DNA from: an uncultured Clostridia bacterium
GTDB lineage: Bacteria > Bacillota > Clostridia > TANB77 > CAG-508
Length of the DNA stretch: 47,478 bases
NCBI GenBank assembly: GCA_947624655.1
Contig: CANQLH010000012.1
Location: 1-47,478 of the forward strand
Direction of reading: 5' to 3'
Below the pieces are notes generated by a model, which had not been told where the DNA came from, did not search any database, and was given only the letters and a program-made list of their open reading frames with translations. How positions within the stretch are numbered: the first letter of the stretch is position 1; each line of letters opens with the position of its first letter. Below are positions 26,820 to 36,563 of the stretch, in pieces. The position numbers and the translations under genes were made by a program.

Positions 26820-27932
26820 CTACTTCAATAATAATTGTATCTCTTTATAAATTCTTTCTTCTACATCATTTATTGCAATTTTCTTTGCGTTTTTTCCCAT
26901 TTCCTGTAACAATCCTTTTTCAAGGATTTCTTCTATTGTTTTATTCAAATCTTCTGCGTTTAATTTATCATTATCTATAATCCTAGCAGCATTTACATCC
27001 TCAAGTACCTTAGCATTATAATATTGATGATTATGCGATACATTTGGAAGTGGTATAAGTATAGACGGTTTTCCAAGTTTTGTTATTTCTGTAATTGTTG
27101 TTGCTCCACTTCTACACACTAAAATTTCTGCTGCATTCATTATTTCTGGCATTTCGTATATATATGGTACAACTTTTATGCTATCTAATTTATCAATATT
27201 TAAGTTTTTGTTCTTTAAATCTTCTTTCACAACTTCATACTGTTTTGCCCCTGCAACAAGAAGTATTTGATATTTTTTATTCAATTTCTTCTCTGCCATA
27301 TCTATTATTGTATCATTAATTTTCTTTGCACCTTGACTCCCACCAAATATTAATACTGTTGGTTTTGCTGGGTTAAGAGAATATTTTTCTATTTCTTTTA
27401 CTTTATCATTTAAAGCTTGCTCTAACTTTACATTTCTTGTTGGAGTTCCTGTTAAAACTACTTTCTTTGCATTTGGAATTCTACTCAAAGCATCTTCGAA
27501 GCTTACCATTATTACATCTGTTTTTTTTGCTAACATTTTTACTGCTTTTCCTGGGAAGGCATTACTTTCGTGTAGCATTGTTGGGATTTTTTGTCTATTT
27601 GCTGCAATTATCACTGCTCCACAAATATATCCACCAGTTCCTATAACTAAATCTGGTTTAAATTCCTTTACTATTTTTTTTGCTTGAGATATTCCTTTTA
27701 TTGTTTTAATTATTTTTTTTAAATTATCTATGCTTATTTTTTTGCTAAGTCCATAAGCTTCAATTGTTTTTAGCTCAAATCCAGCTCTTGGGACTAAGTC
27801 ATTTTCAAGTCCCCTATTTGTTCCCACAAATATAATTTCTGCATCGTTATTTTCTTTTTTTATTTTATTTGCTATTGCAATTCCTGGATTAATATGCCCA
27901 GCAGTTCCTGCCGCTGCTATTATTACTTTCAT
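26820..27932 (-). CDS. murG: UDP-GlcNAc:undecaprenyl-PP-MurNAc-pentapeptide GlcNAc transferase
   Basis: MurG makes lipid II from lipid I on the inner membrane face. The 370-aa protein has the N-terminal glycine loop AAAGTAGHINPGIAIA, GTGGYICGAVIIAA, the second-domain FGGSQGAKKIN, and the UDP-GlcNAc-binding CRSGATTITEITKLGKPSILIPLP. The AGGAGG site overlaps the corrected ftsW stop codon, confirming gene order ftsW-murG and the true end of FtsW. No in-frame CGG in this gene. Confidence 0.96.
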   Translation of the reverse strand: MKVIIAAAGTAGHINPGIAIANKIKKENNDAEIIFVGTNRGLENDLVPRAGFELKTIEAYGLSKKISIDNLKKIIKTIKGISQAKKIVKEFKPDLVIGTGGYICGAVIIAANRQKIPTMLHESNAFPGKAVKMLAKKTDVIMVSFEDALSRIPNAKKVVLTGTPTRNVKLEQALNDKVKEIEKYSLNPAKPTVLIFGGSQGAKKINDTIIDMAEKKLNKKYQILLVAGAKQYEVVKEDLKNKNLNIDKLDSIKVVPYIYEMPEIMNAAEILVCRSGATTITEITKLGKPSILIPLPNVSHNHQYYNAKVLEDVNAARIIDNDKLNAEDLNKTIEEILEKGLLQEMGKNAKKIAINDVEERIYKEIQLLLK

Positions 27933-27940
27933 TTTACCTC

Positions 27941-29094
27941 CTAAATTTTCTTAGTTTGCCTAGATATATTGAGCAAGATGCCGTACCGAACAAAGAAGTA
28001 TTAAAAGTGACGTTCCTCCATAACTAAAGAATGGTAATTGCATTCCTGTATTTGGCATAGATGATGTTACAACTGCGATATTTATTAGTGCCTGAAGTCC
28101 TATAATAGATGTAATACCACACGCAAGTAAACTTCCAAACATATCTGGAGCTTTCATTGCAATTAAAGAGCCTCTCCATACAAAGATTGCAAAAAGTATA
28201 ATTATTGCTACACATCCAACAAATCCTAACTCTTCTGCAATTACTGCAAATATGAAATCGTTTTGAGGTTCTGGCAAATATAAATATTTTTGTGTACTAT
28301 TTCCAAGACCAACTCCAAAAAGTCCTCCTGAACCGATTGCATAAAGACTATTTATAATTTGCCACCCTGTATCAGTTGGATCTGCCCATGGATTGATAAA
28401 TGCAGTTAATCTTGCTAATCTATATGTACCTTTATTAAAATATTTTGCAAGTATATATAAAGCTCCTCCTCCTCCGGATTGCTCCTATACTTCCAAATGT
28501 AATAAAATATCTTAATTTGCTTCCTGCCATAATCATCATAATCGCAACAATAAGTACTATTAATACAGATGCACTTAGGTGCGATTGTACAAGAATCAAT
28601 ATTAAAAGCACTGGCATAAGAAGTAGTATTGGTGCAAGAAACCCATCCCAGAATTTGCCAATCCTATCTCTTACGTTTGTAAGATATGTTGCATAAAATA
28701 TAACAAGTGCAATTTTTGCAATTTCTGATGGTTGGAATGATATAAATCCAAGATCTACCCATCTTACAGCTCCATGTGAATCTCCTCTTATTCCTGGAAT
28801 TAATACTGCTAGAAGTAGTAAAATGGTTGCTATATATGCTATCTTCCACAATTTTTTATATATTTTATAATCAATTTTTGATATTATTGTCATTAAAATT
28901 AAACCAAGTACTGCTGAAAATCCTTGAGTTGCTACATATGTATAACTCTTACCACTTTCTGCAAGTGCAGAAGGTGAGCTTGCTGATAGTACCATTACAA
29001 TTCCTAATGCTAGCATTATTAACACTGTAACAACCAAAATAAAATCTACTGGTTTTTCTTTCGTTCGAAGCTCTTCGCTTTTTACCTTAGCCAA
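27941..29094 (-). CDS. ftsW: FtsW/SpoVE peptidoglycan polymerase (SEDS), two CGG +1 sites
   Basis: SEDS glycosyltransferase that polymerises lipid II at the septum. TTG start at 29094, seven bases after AAGGAGG. Motifs: ALGIVMVLSASS, the catalytic-loop SHGAVRWVDLGFISFQPSEIAKIA, NPWADPTDTGWQIINSLYAIGSGGLFGVGLGNS, PEPQNDFIFAVIAEELGF, and FFSYGGTSLLILL. Two in-frame CGG codons. Codon 207 (28476-28474): the frame would become RRRRSFIYTC; skipping C gives AIGGGGALYILAKYF. Codon 371 (27983-27981): skipping C gives SVGILLNISRQTKKI and a stop at 27941, matching the conserved NISR end of FtsW. Corrected length 383 aa. Lies between mraY and murG. Confidence 0.94.
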
Positions 29095-29112
29095 AATTTT
29101 TCCTCCTTGTTT

Positions 29113-30064
29113 TTAAACTAGAAAAATAGCTATTAAGCAAAATACAAAAGTTATTACACTAAATATCGAAACAATTTTGCCTTCTTTCCATCCTGAAAGT
29201 TCAAAATGATGATGAACTGGTGTCATCTTAAAAATTCTGTTCCCTGTTTTCTTAAAGTATAGAACCTGTAATATTACTGATATTGTTTCAATTACTGGTA
29301 TAATTGCAACTAATAAAAGTATAAGTGGCATTTTTAAATAAAGTACCATTACTGCTATTGCACCACCAAGTAGCAAAGAACCAGTATCCCCCATAAAAAT
29401 CTTTGCAGGGTGTAAATTAAATATTAAAAATCCTAGACATGCTCCGCATAATGAAAATCCTAATGTTGCTATTTCATAAACTTTATATTTCATTGCTATT
29501 ACTGAAAGACATACAATTATTATCATTGATATACTAGTTGCAAGACCATCTATTCCATCTGTTAAATTTACTGCATTCGTTATAGCAAGCATTACAAATA
29601 TTATAAAAGGAATGTAAATAAGAATAGGTAATTTTATCATCATATTAAGTCCTGGTATTAGAGTCTCTGTTCCTTTTCTAACATTGATTAGATATAATGC
29701 AAATATTACTGATACTGCAAGTAATCCGTAACATTTTGTATGCAGGTTTAAGACCTTTTGTATCTTTTAGGACTAATTTTTTAAAATCATCTAAAAATCC
29801 TACCATTCCATAGCCTATTATTATTACTACTAATGGTACAATTTCTTTATGCATGCTATATAATATATATGTTGCTATAATTAGTGTTATTGCAATTACT
29901 ATTCCTCCCATTGTAGGAGTTCCCTGTTTTATTAAATGTGATCTTGGGCCATATTCCCTTTCTATTTGACCTACTCTAAATTTTTTAAGTATAGGTAATA
30001 TAAATAATGCAACAACAATTGAAATTATAAAACTTACTAGCATAATTTTAATCTGCGAATCCAT
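29113..30064 (-). CDS. mraY: phospho-MurNAc-pentapeptide transferase (lipid I synthase), CGG +1 site
   Basis: MraY attaches the muropeptide to undecaprenyl phosphate. Motifs: KQGTPTMGGIVI at 47-58, GFLDDFKKLVLKDTKGL (catalytic DD), NAVNLTDGIDGLATS, FMGDTGSLLLGG, and VHHHFEL. At codon 113 (29728-29726) the codon is CGG and the unshifted frame ends after a short wrong tail; skipping C gives YKMLGLLAVSVIFALYLINV, the expected helix, and continues to 29113. Corrected length 316 aa, as usual. Four bases separate it from murE. mraY is essential and normally single copy, so true inactivation is unlikely. Confidence 0.95.
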
Positions 30065-30068
30065 AAAT

Positions 30069-31541
30069 TTATTTCCCCATTTCCTCTATTATTTCTCTTA
30101 CGATTTTTCTTTCATCAAAAGGATAGGTCTTATGATTAATCTCTTGATATGGTTCGTGTCCTTTTCCTGCAAGAACAATTATATCTTTTTTAGTTGCAAT
30201 TTCAATTGCTTTTTTTATAGCCTCACGTCTATCTACTATACATTCATATTTTCCATTTGTTCTCTTTATTCCATTTTCAATTTGTTTTACAATTTCTTCT
30301 GGTTTTTCTGTTCTTGGATTATCTGAAGTAATTATTGTATAATCAGCAATCCTTCCAGATATTTCGCCCATAATTGGTCTTTTACCTGTATCTCTATCTC
30401 CTCCACATCCAAATACATTAATTACCTTTCCTTGAGTATATTCTTTTACTGCTGATAAAATGTTTTCTAAGCTTTCTGGAGAATGAGCATAATCTATCAT
30501 TATTGTTAATTCTTTTTTATTATCTACAAGTTCTGATCTTCCTGGTACTCTTACTTCTTCTAAAGATTCCTTCATAACCTCAGGAGGTACGTTTAAATAT
30601 TGTGCTACACTAATTGCTGCTAATGAATTGTATACACTAAACCTTCCTGGTATTCCTACTTTTACTCTCTCATTTTTTTGACCTAATTTTGCTTTGAAAT
30701 CTGCATAAGAATTGGTTATAGTTATATCTTTTGCGACTAAATTTGCACCATTATCTATTCCATAAGTTTGCATCTTACATTTATTTAATCTAAGTAATTT
30801 ACATCCATATAAATCATCAGTATTTACAAAACCAATCTTACACATATCAAATAACTTTACTTTAGAATTAAAATAATCTTCCATGTTTGGATGTTCTTTA
30901 GGACTTATATGGTCTTCTGAAAGATTAGTAAATACTCCAATATCAAAATCACAGCCATATACTCTATCATATTTTAAGCTTTGAGATGATACTTCCATTA
31001 CTACAACATCTATTTTTTCTTTTACCATTTCTGCAAATGTTTTTTGAAGCTCTATACTTTCTGGTGTTGTTCTTGCTGAATCTTCTATCTTTTTACTGTT
31101 AATATAAGTTGCAATTGTTCCTATTAATCCTACTTTTTTACCTTGTTTTTCAAGCATATGCTTTATCATAAAAGTTGTAGTTGTTTTTCCTTTTGTTCCT
31201 GTAACACCAATTAAAGTAAATTTTTTTGATGGATTATCATAAAAATTGGCGCTACATATTGCAAGTGCCTTTCTTGTGTTTGGAACCATAAGTATTGTTA
31301 TATTATCATTTTTTATAAATTCTTTAATGTCTGCTCCTTCTTCTACCATAATGACTTTTGTGCCTTTTTCTATTACATCTTTTATGTACTTATGGCCATC
31401 TGTTTCAAATCCTTTTACTGCTATAAACATAGAATCTTTTGTAGCATTTCGAGAGTCATTTGTAATATTAGGTATGTCTAAGTCCAAATTACCTTTGGCC
31501 TTAATTCCTTCTATCCCCTCTAAAATCTTCTTTAATTCCAT
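30069..31541 (-). CDS. murE: UDP-MurNAc-tripeptide synthetase (meso-DAP type)
   Basis: MurE adds the third stem-peptide residue in the cytoplasm. 490 aa, start after AGGAGGATCC. ATP loop GVTGTKGKTTTTFM, central VVMEVSSQSLKYDRV and NLSEDHISPKEHPNM, C-terminal MIDYAHSPESLENIL, FGCGGDRDTGKRP, and the specificity motif DNPRTEKPEEI; DNPR indicates meso-diaminopimelate rather than lysine, consistent with dapA in the window. No in-frame CGG. First complete gene of the operon, downstream of a spoVD-like remnant. Confidence 0.96.
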   Translation of the reverse strand: MELKKILEGIEGIKAKGNLDLDIPNITNDSRNATKDSMFIAVKGFETDGHKYIKDVIEKGTKVIMVEEGADIKEFIKNDNITILMVPNTRKALAICSANFYDNPSKKFTLIGVTGTKGKTTTTFMIKHMLEKQGKKVGLIGTIATYINSKKIEDSARTTPESIELQKTFAEMVKEKIDVVVMEVSSQSLKYDRVYGCDFDIGVFTNLSEDHISPKEHPNMEDYFNSKVKLFDMCKIGFVNTDDLYGCKLLRLNKCKMQTYGIDNGANLVAKDITITNSYADFKAKLGQKNERVKVGIPGRFSVYNSLAAISVAQYLNVPPEVMKESLEEVRVPGRSELVDNKKELTIMIDYAHSPESLENILSAVKEYTQGKVINVFGCGGDRDTGKRPIMGEISGRIADYTIITSDNPRTEKPEEIVKQIENGIKRTNGKYECIVDRREAIKKAIEIATKKDIIVLAGKGHEPYQEINHKTYPFDERKIVREIIEEMGK

Positions 31542-31676
31542 TATTGGATCCTCCTATTTTATTGAACATTTTATATTTATGTAATTATCAAATTTTTATT
31601 TATAATTGTACAGTGAATATTATATAATTAAAACCTTTTTTTGTACAGCAATTCTTACAAAAATTTGTAATATTTT

Positions 31677-31947
31677 TTAGCTTATATTACAAACTACATA
31701 TCCTCCTTCATCTAATTTTATTCCTTCTTTAGGTATTTGCTCAGTTATTGTCATATCATTATTTTTTGTATCTTCGCCATTTATTTTTAATTCTAATCCG
31801 ATTTTCTTTAAGTATTTTTCTAGCATCTTTAACTTTCATTCCTGTTATATTTGGAACTGTTACTTTTTGTTTTTGTTCTTCTTCCTTCTTTATTTCTAGG
31901 TATGGAAGAACTTCACTTAATATATTTCCTGCAACAGGTGCTGCCAC
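31677..31947 (-). pseudogene. C-terminal fragment of a SpoVD/PBP2-like protein (PASTA domain), CGG +1 site
   Basis: The fragment begins at GGAVAAPVAGNILSEVLPYL, the end of a transpeptidase domain, and continues into a PASTA domain VTVPNITGMKVKDARKIL. At codon 50 (31800-31798) CGG breaks the frame; skipping C gives KENGLELKINGEDTKNND and TITEQIPKEG to the stop at 31677, a normal PASTA end. Nothing like the catalytic domain lies upstream; the open frame is closed by a stop near 32011 and the DNA becomes a palindrome cluster. AAGGAGG before GTG 31947 may allow translation of the fragment or may be chance (it encodes QGG). Its position before murE is that of spoVD in the classical dcw cluster. 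Confidence 0.75.
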
Positions 31948-32071
31948 AGCACCTCCTTGGATAATTTTTACAACACAAAATTTATTTATTCCTTTTTATT
32001 ATATCTTATTAAAAAATTTTTTATTTAATTATTTTAATTACATTTTTGAAAAATATGTAGAAAAAAGTTAT

Positions 32072-32196
32072 GAACAAAGCGCCTCGGCGCTCTTTGTTCG
32101 TGCCGATTTGAGTTTGCGACTGTAAGGAGCAAATCTCAAAGGCTGCGTTCAGCCTTGCAATTTAATAGAAATTTCGAAGAAATTTTCTATTAAATT
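32072..32196. repeat. cluster of imperfect and perfect palindromes
   Basis: Three to four hairpins occur in series: GAACAAAG-CGCC/GGCGCTCTTTGTTC (32072-32099, two-base bulge), a weak GATTTG/CAAATC stem (about 32105-32136), AAGGCTG-CGTT-CAGCCTT (32139-32156, perfect), and AATTTAATAGAAATTT with its near-perfect complement (32159-32196). The block is more GC-rich than its surroundings and separates the truncated spoVD from the surface protein gene. The gap 32012-32326 holds no gene that I can see. Confidence 0.6.
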
Positions 32197-32326
32197 ACAA
32201 AGTAATATGAAAATTTTTGTATAAAAAATTTTGTAATGAACACAATATGATTAACAAAATACTTTGCAATAAAAAATATACTTTTTATTTGTATTTTTAA
32301 TAATTTTTTAGAAAGGAATTGATACG

Positions 32327-33535
32327 ATGACAAATATTAAAAAAATACTTTTATTTACAATTGTATTATTTATGGGATTAATTTTAGTTCCAAATTTTTG
32401 TAATGCTGAAACTTATTCAGTATATGATACTGAAACTTTAACTAACGCAGTTAATAACGCACCAGCCGAAGAACAATCTACAATAACATTAACAGCAAAT
32501 ATTGAGTTAACTCATCCAATAGATATAAGTGGAAAAGATATAACAATAAATGGTGCAGGATTCACTATATCTAGAGATACAGATAATTGGACACCAAGTG
32601 GAGCAAATGGTACTTTAATTACAGCAGGTGGTACTGGAACAACTGTAACTTTAAAAAATCTTAACTTAAGAGGTAGCCAAAAATATGGTGCACAATCTTA
32701 TAACGGTGGACACCTTATATTAGATGGTGTAACTGTTGCAGATTGTGAATACGGTGGAATATTAGCTAACGGTGGTACTGTTGAAATTAGAGACTTAACA
32801 TTATACAGAAATAGAAATTCTGGTGAAAACAATGGTATAGAAATTGGAAAAGCTGCTGGTTTAGCAAATGATCCAAAAATAATTATGAATGGTACTTTAA
32901 CTTCAGACCAAACAGAAAATGTAATTTATCTTGCAGAAAATGATGAACTTTCAAACTTTGAAATAGAAAATACTGAAGACACTGAAGATAAAATTTTAGT
33001 ATCTGGAAATAAAGTTGTAATAACAGATCCAGACAACAACGTTTTATTTGAAAGCAACACAAATACAAAAGTAGAAATAGAAGGTTCTGAGGATTATGTT
33101 CCAAACGTTACAGTTACTGTAATGCTAATAGATGATAAAACAGTAACATTAACAGTTTTAAGTGGAGATACACTTACAAAAGAAGATCTTCTTGCTGAAA
33201 TAGACTTAGAAGGATTAGAACTTACTGATTACACAATAGATGATTTTTATACAACAAGTGAATATACAGAAAAATATGATTTCGAGACACCAATTACAGA
33301 TGCAACAACAATCTATGCAAAACTTGATAAAAAAGTTGTAGATGATCCTACTCAAGATGAACCTACTCAAGATGAGCCTGTTCCAGACGAACCTGAGCAA
33401 GAAGAGCCAAAGCCAGAAGAACCAAAGACTGATGAAGACGTAACACCAAAAACAGGTGTTGAAACTCCAATAGAACTTGCAGTAGCTCTTCTTATACTAT
33501 CAGTTCTTGCTGTAACTATATTAAAAAGAAAATAA
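32327..33535 (+). CDS. sortase-anchored surface protein with beta-helix-like domain
   Basis: 402 aa. Start after AAAGGAATTGATACG. Signal peptide residues 1-28 ending CNAE. Residues about 30-210 have pectate-lyase-like parallel strands (TITLTANIELTHPIDISGKD, TVTLKNLNLRGSQ, HLILDGVTVADCEYGG), then a beta domain near 245-335, a Pro/Glu/Asp stretch, and a cell wall sorting signal TPKTG (373-377) with a hydrophobic helix and KRK tail. The motif is a variant of LPxTG. The sortase gene 94 bases downstream is its likely partner. Likely an adhesin or carbohydrate-facing protein; the substrate is unknown. No in-frame CGG. Confidence 0.8.
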   Translation: MTNIKKILLFTIVLFMGLILVPNFCNAETYSVYDTETLTNAVNNAPAEEQSTITLTANIELTHPIDISGKDITINGAGFTISRDTDNWTPSGANGTLITAGGTGTTVTLKNLNLRGSQKYGAQSYNGGHLILDGVTVADCEYGGILANGGTVEIRDLTLYRNRNSGENNGIEIGKAAGLANDPKIIMNGTLTSDQTENVIYLAENDELSNFEIENTEDTEDKILVSGNKVVITDPDNNVLFESNTNTKVEIEGSEDYVPNVTVTVMLIDDKTVTLTVLSGDTLTKEDLLAEIDLEGLELTDYTIDDFYTTSEYTEKYDFETPITDATTIYAKLDKKVVDDPTQDEPTQDEPVPDEPEQEEPKPEEPKTDEDVTPKTGVETPIELAVALLILSVLAVTILKRK

Positions 33536-33555
33536 CCTTTATTTTAGAAAAAAGA

Positions 33556-33597
33556 TAGAAGCCCTACATTTTTCTAAGTAGAATGTGTAGGCTTCTA
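33556..33597 (+). terminator. hairpin after the surface protein gene
   Basis: Stem TAGAAGCC(C)TACA/TGTAGGCTTCTA with a one-base bulge between the surface protein and sortase genes. The T-run after it is poor, so it may attenuate rather than stop transcription into the sortase gene. Confidence 0.5.
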
Positions 33598-33628
33598 CTC
33601 TATTATTATGAATGAATGAGATTAAACT

Positions 33629-34441
33629 ATGGATAAATTTAAAAAAATAACAAGAAAAATACTCTACATAGAGCTAATAATATTAATATTTCTTTCTGGA
33701 CTATATATAGTTCGATATTTTTTGGATATATATAATACTAAAAAACAAAGTCAATTATTAGATAACATCCAAATTGATGAAAATATAGTTTATGAAGAGA
33801 ATTATAATATAATAGAAGAGCTTCAAGAAATCCCTTCAATAGAAATTGTCAAGACTGAAAGAATGTTAAAACTTGAAGAACTTCAAAAAGAAAATCCCGA
33901 TATAATTGCATGGATTGAGATTGAGGGTACAAATATAAACTATCCTGTTTTGCAAGGTGAAGATAATGATTTTTATATGAATCATAACTACAAAAAACAG
34001 AGTATATCAAGTGGATCTATATTTTTAGATAAAGATTATTCTTGGAACCACACAAGCTCTAATATGTTAATTTATGGTCATAATATGAAAAATGGCACAA
34101 TGTTTAGAGATTTATTAAAATACAAAAATAAAAGTTATTATGATAAACACCCTATCATCAAGTTTACTACCAATACTTATGATTGTAACTTTGAAATAAT
34201 TTCTGCCTTTCAATCAAAGGTATATAAAAAAACAGATAAAGATGTATTCAAATACTATTTTTATACTAATATTAGTACTGAAGAAGAATTTAATGAATAT
34301 GCACAAAATGTAAAAAAAGCATCTTTATATGACACAGGAAAAGATGCTGTTTTTGGAGATATGCTAATTACTCTTTCTACTTGTGCATATCATACAAATA
34401 ATGGAAGATTTGTAGTTGTTGGTAAAAAAGTATCCAGCTAA
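33629..34441 (+). CDS. srtB: class B sortase
   Basis: 270-aa membrane transpeptidase that cleaves at an LPxTG-like motif and links proteins to peptidoglycan. N-terminal anchor at residues 11-30; core with IAWIEIEGTNINYPVLQG and NDFYMNHNY, typical of class B. Catalytic His151 (IYGHNM), Cys252 (LSTCAY) and Arg260 (NNGRFVVVG) are all present. The ribosome site is weak (ATGAG). It follows the TPKTG surface protein and may also serve the LPKTG adhesin at 36693-40634. Class B subtype rests on the core motifs and length. Confidence 0.9.
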   Translation: MDKFKKITRKILYIELIILIFLSGLYIVRYFLDIYNTKKQSQLLDNIQIDENIVYEENYNIIEELQEIPSIEIVKTERMLKLEELQKENPDIIAWIEIEGTNINYPVLQGEDNDFYMNHNYKKQSISSGSIFLDKDYSWNHTSSNMLIYGHNMKNGTMFRDLLKYKNKSYYDKHPIIKFTTNTYDCNFEIISAFQSKVYKKTDKDVFKYYFYTNISTEEEFNEYAQNVKKASLYDTGKDAVFGDMLITLSTCAYHTNNGRFVVVGKKVSS

Positions 34442-34465
34442 ATTTAGCATAAAACTTTGTGAAAT

Positions 34466-34491
34466 GTGCGGTTTTACTTTGCAAACCGCAC
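34466..34491. terminator. hairpin between convergent sortase and recombinase genes
   Basis: Perfect 9-bp stem GTGCGGTTT/AAACCGCAC with an 8-base loop between the sortase stop and the recombinase stop. No T-run on either strand, so termination is possible but not certain. Confidence 0.5.
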
Positions 34492-36156
34492 TATAAAATA
34501 TTATTTATATCATCTTTAAACTTAAATTTTATTATTATATCTCCATTTTCTTTTACATATATATAATCTATTAATTCCATCATAATATCTCTTGATAATT
34601 CTGTAATACCTTTTTTCTTTATAAATTGTTGTATCCATTCATTTTGTGCTTTATTTTGCATATCTTCTATTTGCTTCTCATTTTTTAATTCTTCAATATT
34701 TTGTTTTAGCCTTTCAATATCATTTTCGTATTTTTGCTTATATTCTAAATATTCTTCTTTTGTAATATCTTCATTCTTCCAATCTTCGTAAATATTTCTT
34801 TTAAAATTTAATATCTTTGAAAGTTTATCTTTCTTTGCACTTATCCTATTTTCTATATTTTCATAATCTTTATTTTGAAAATTACTATCATTTATTTGTT
34901 TTATAATTTCTTCCAGATTAATTAATAAATCAATATGTAAATTGATAGCTTTTAAAACTGCTTTTTCTAAATTTTCTTGCTTAATAGAATGCTTTGTACA
35001 TAAGGTATTTGACTTTTTTCTATATGTACTACAAATATAATATTCATATCTTTTTTCACTTTTATTAGTGCTACTTTTTTTATTCATCGCATAACCACAG
35101 TCATTGCACTTTAAAAATCCTGCCCATACAGATAATTCTTTTGTTTTTTGAGATACTTTTATATCACGCTTACTTAATTCTTGTGCTTTTTTAAAAGTTT
35201 CTTTATCAATTATTGGTTCATGGGTATTTTCTATCTTTATCCATTCTTCTTCTGGAACATTTTCTACTTTATGTATTTTATAGCTTTTAGCTCTTCTTTT
35301 TCCTTGAACAGTATTTCCAATATATACTTCATTTTTTAAAATATTTCTTATTGTAGATGGTGTCCAAGTATATGAATCACCTACTATTCCACAGTTATTG
35401 TAATTTTGTGCAAGTTCTATCTTTTTGTGACCTGTTGGATTTAAAATTCCTAAATTATTGAGCCTATGACAAATTTCTATCTTTCCTAATCCATAATTTA
35501 CATTCCAATCAAAAATTTTTCTAACAACATCTGCTACCATTTTATCCACAACTAATTTATGTTTATCCTTCGGGTCTTTAATATATCCATAAGAAGGAAA
35601 TGCTCCTATAAATTCTCCTTTTTTCTTTTTTCCATTCAAGGATGTCCTTATCTTTATTGATGTATCTCTTGCATATTCGTCGTTAATAAGATTTTTGAAT
35701 GGAACTAAAATTGTATTTGTGCTTGATGGATTTTTAAAACTATCTACAAAATCATTAACAGCAATAAATCTTATATTAAATAACGGAAAAACCTGCTCTA
35801 TATAATTTCCGACTTCAATATAATTTCTTCCAAGTCTTGATAAATCTTTTACAATAACACAATTAATATTTCCGCATTTCATATCTTCTAATAGTCTTTG
35901 AAATGAAGGTCTATTAAAATCAGTTCCTGTAAATCCATCATCTATATAAGTATCATATACAGCTAAATCCTCATGCTCTTCTACAAATTCATTTAATAAA
36001 TTTTTTTGACTTGTTACACTATTGCTTTCTTGCTTTTCTTTTCCGATTATCTTCATCCTCTTGTGATAACCTAATATATAATGCAACTGACCATATTTTG
36101 CACTTTTGGTTAATATTTTCTTCAGTAGAAGAATTTTTTGATTTTCTTCCTGCCAT
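34491..36156 (-). CDS. large serine recombinase 1, read through a CGG +1 site
   Basis: Site-specific recombinase of the transposon/prophage integrase type. ATG at 36156 after AGGAGG gives MAGRKSKNSSTEEN and SVALYIRLSQEDEDN with catalytic Ser31. Codon 38 is CGG (36045-36043); in frame it stops soon, and skipping C gives GKEKQESNSVTSQKNLL and the full protein: YIDDGFTGTDFNRPSFQRLL, VIVKDLSRLGRNY, a recombinase domain (YGYIKDPKDKHKL), zinc ribbon (CNDCGYAMNKK ... C), and a coiled coil. Corrected length 554 aa. A frame starting after CGG would lack the catalytic Ser, so the shift is needed for activity. A 53-aa gene lies just upstream. No att site was identified. Confidence 0.9.
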
Positions 36157-36202
36157 TAATTAATTTTCCTCCTTTTCTACTGATATGAATTTATAAATAT
36201 TT

Positions 36203-36364
36203 TTAACCTTTCTTTATTTTTTGTTTTAAAATATTTAGCATACATTCATTAAAACTTTTATTATTTTGTGAATACATCATATCCACACACATATCGCCAA
36301 TCTTTAGTCGATATAAATTATTTATTTTTATTAAGTTGTCTATCTCTTTATTCTGTTTTTCCAA
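36203..36364 (-). CDS. small recombinase-associated protein, 53 aa (TTG start)
   Basis: An open frame from TTG at 36364, preceded by GAGGAGAAGAA, encodes LEKQNKEIDNLIKINNLYRL and MCVDMMYSQNNKSFNECMLN, ending KQKIKKG. It lies 46 bases upstream of recombinase 1 on the same strand. A similar-sized small gene sits before recombinase 3 (43896-44057). Small proteins of this kind commonly accompany such recombinases; a role in directing or regulating recombination is inferred only. Confidence 0.5.
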   Translation of the reverse strand: MEKQNKEIDNLIKINNLYRLKIGDMCVDMMYSQNNKSFNECMLNILKQKIKKG

Positions 36365-36563
36365 GCTTTCTTCTCCTCGAATAATAAATTTTATTATTCT
36401 ATTTTATTCCTTAAAAAAGTTTTATTACACATTGTCCTTATACTTAAAATAACTATCTTCGAAAATCAAATAGCTATAATTCGTTTATTATGTGTTGTTA
36501 AAATTACCCACGCACCTCCTTGTGTTGTGCGCCATTTATTGCAGTTTTTTGTATTCAATTAAA

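Noticed and set aside
28024-28215. Small antisense or alternate-frame ORFs within ftsW and mraY
   Set aside because: They overlap conserved coding sequence, with no start signals, and are explained by codon bias.
31748-32125. Plus-strand ORF of 125 aa opposite the SpoVD fragment
   Set aside because: Antisense shadow of the PASTA-coding frame running into the palindrome cluster; no ribosome site.
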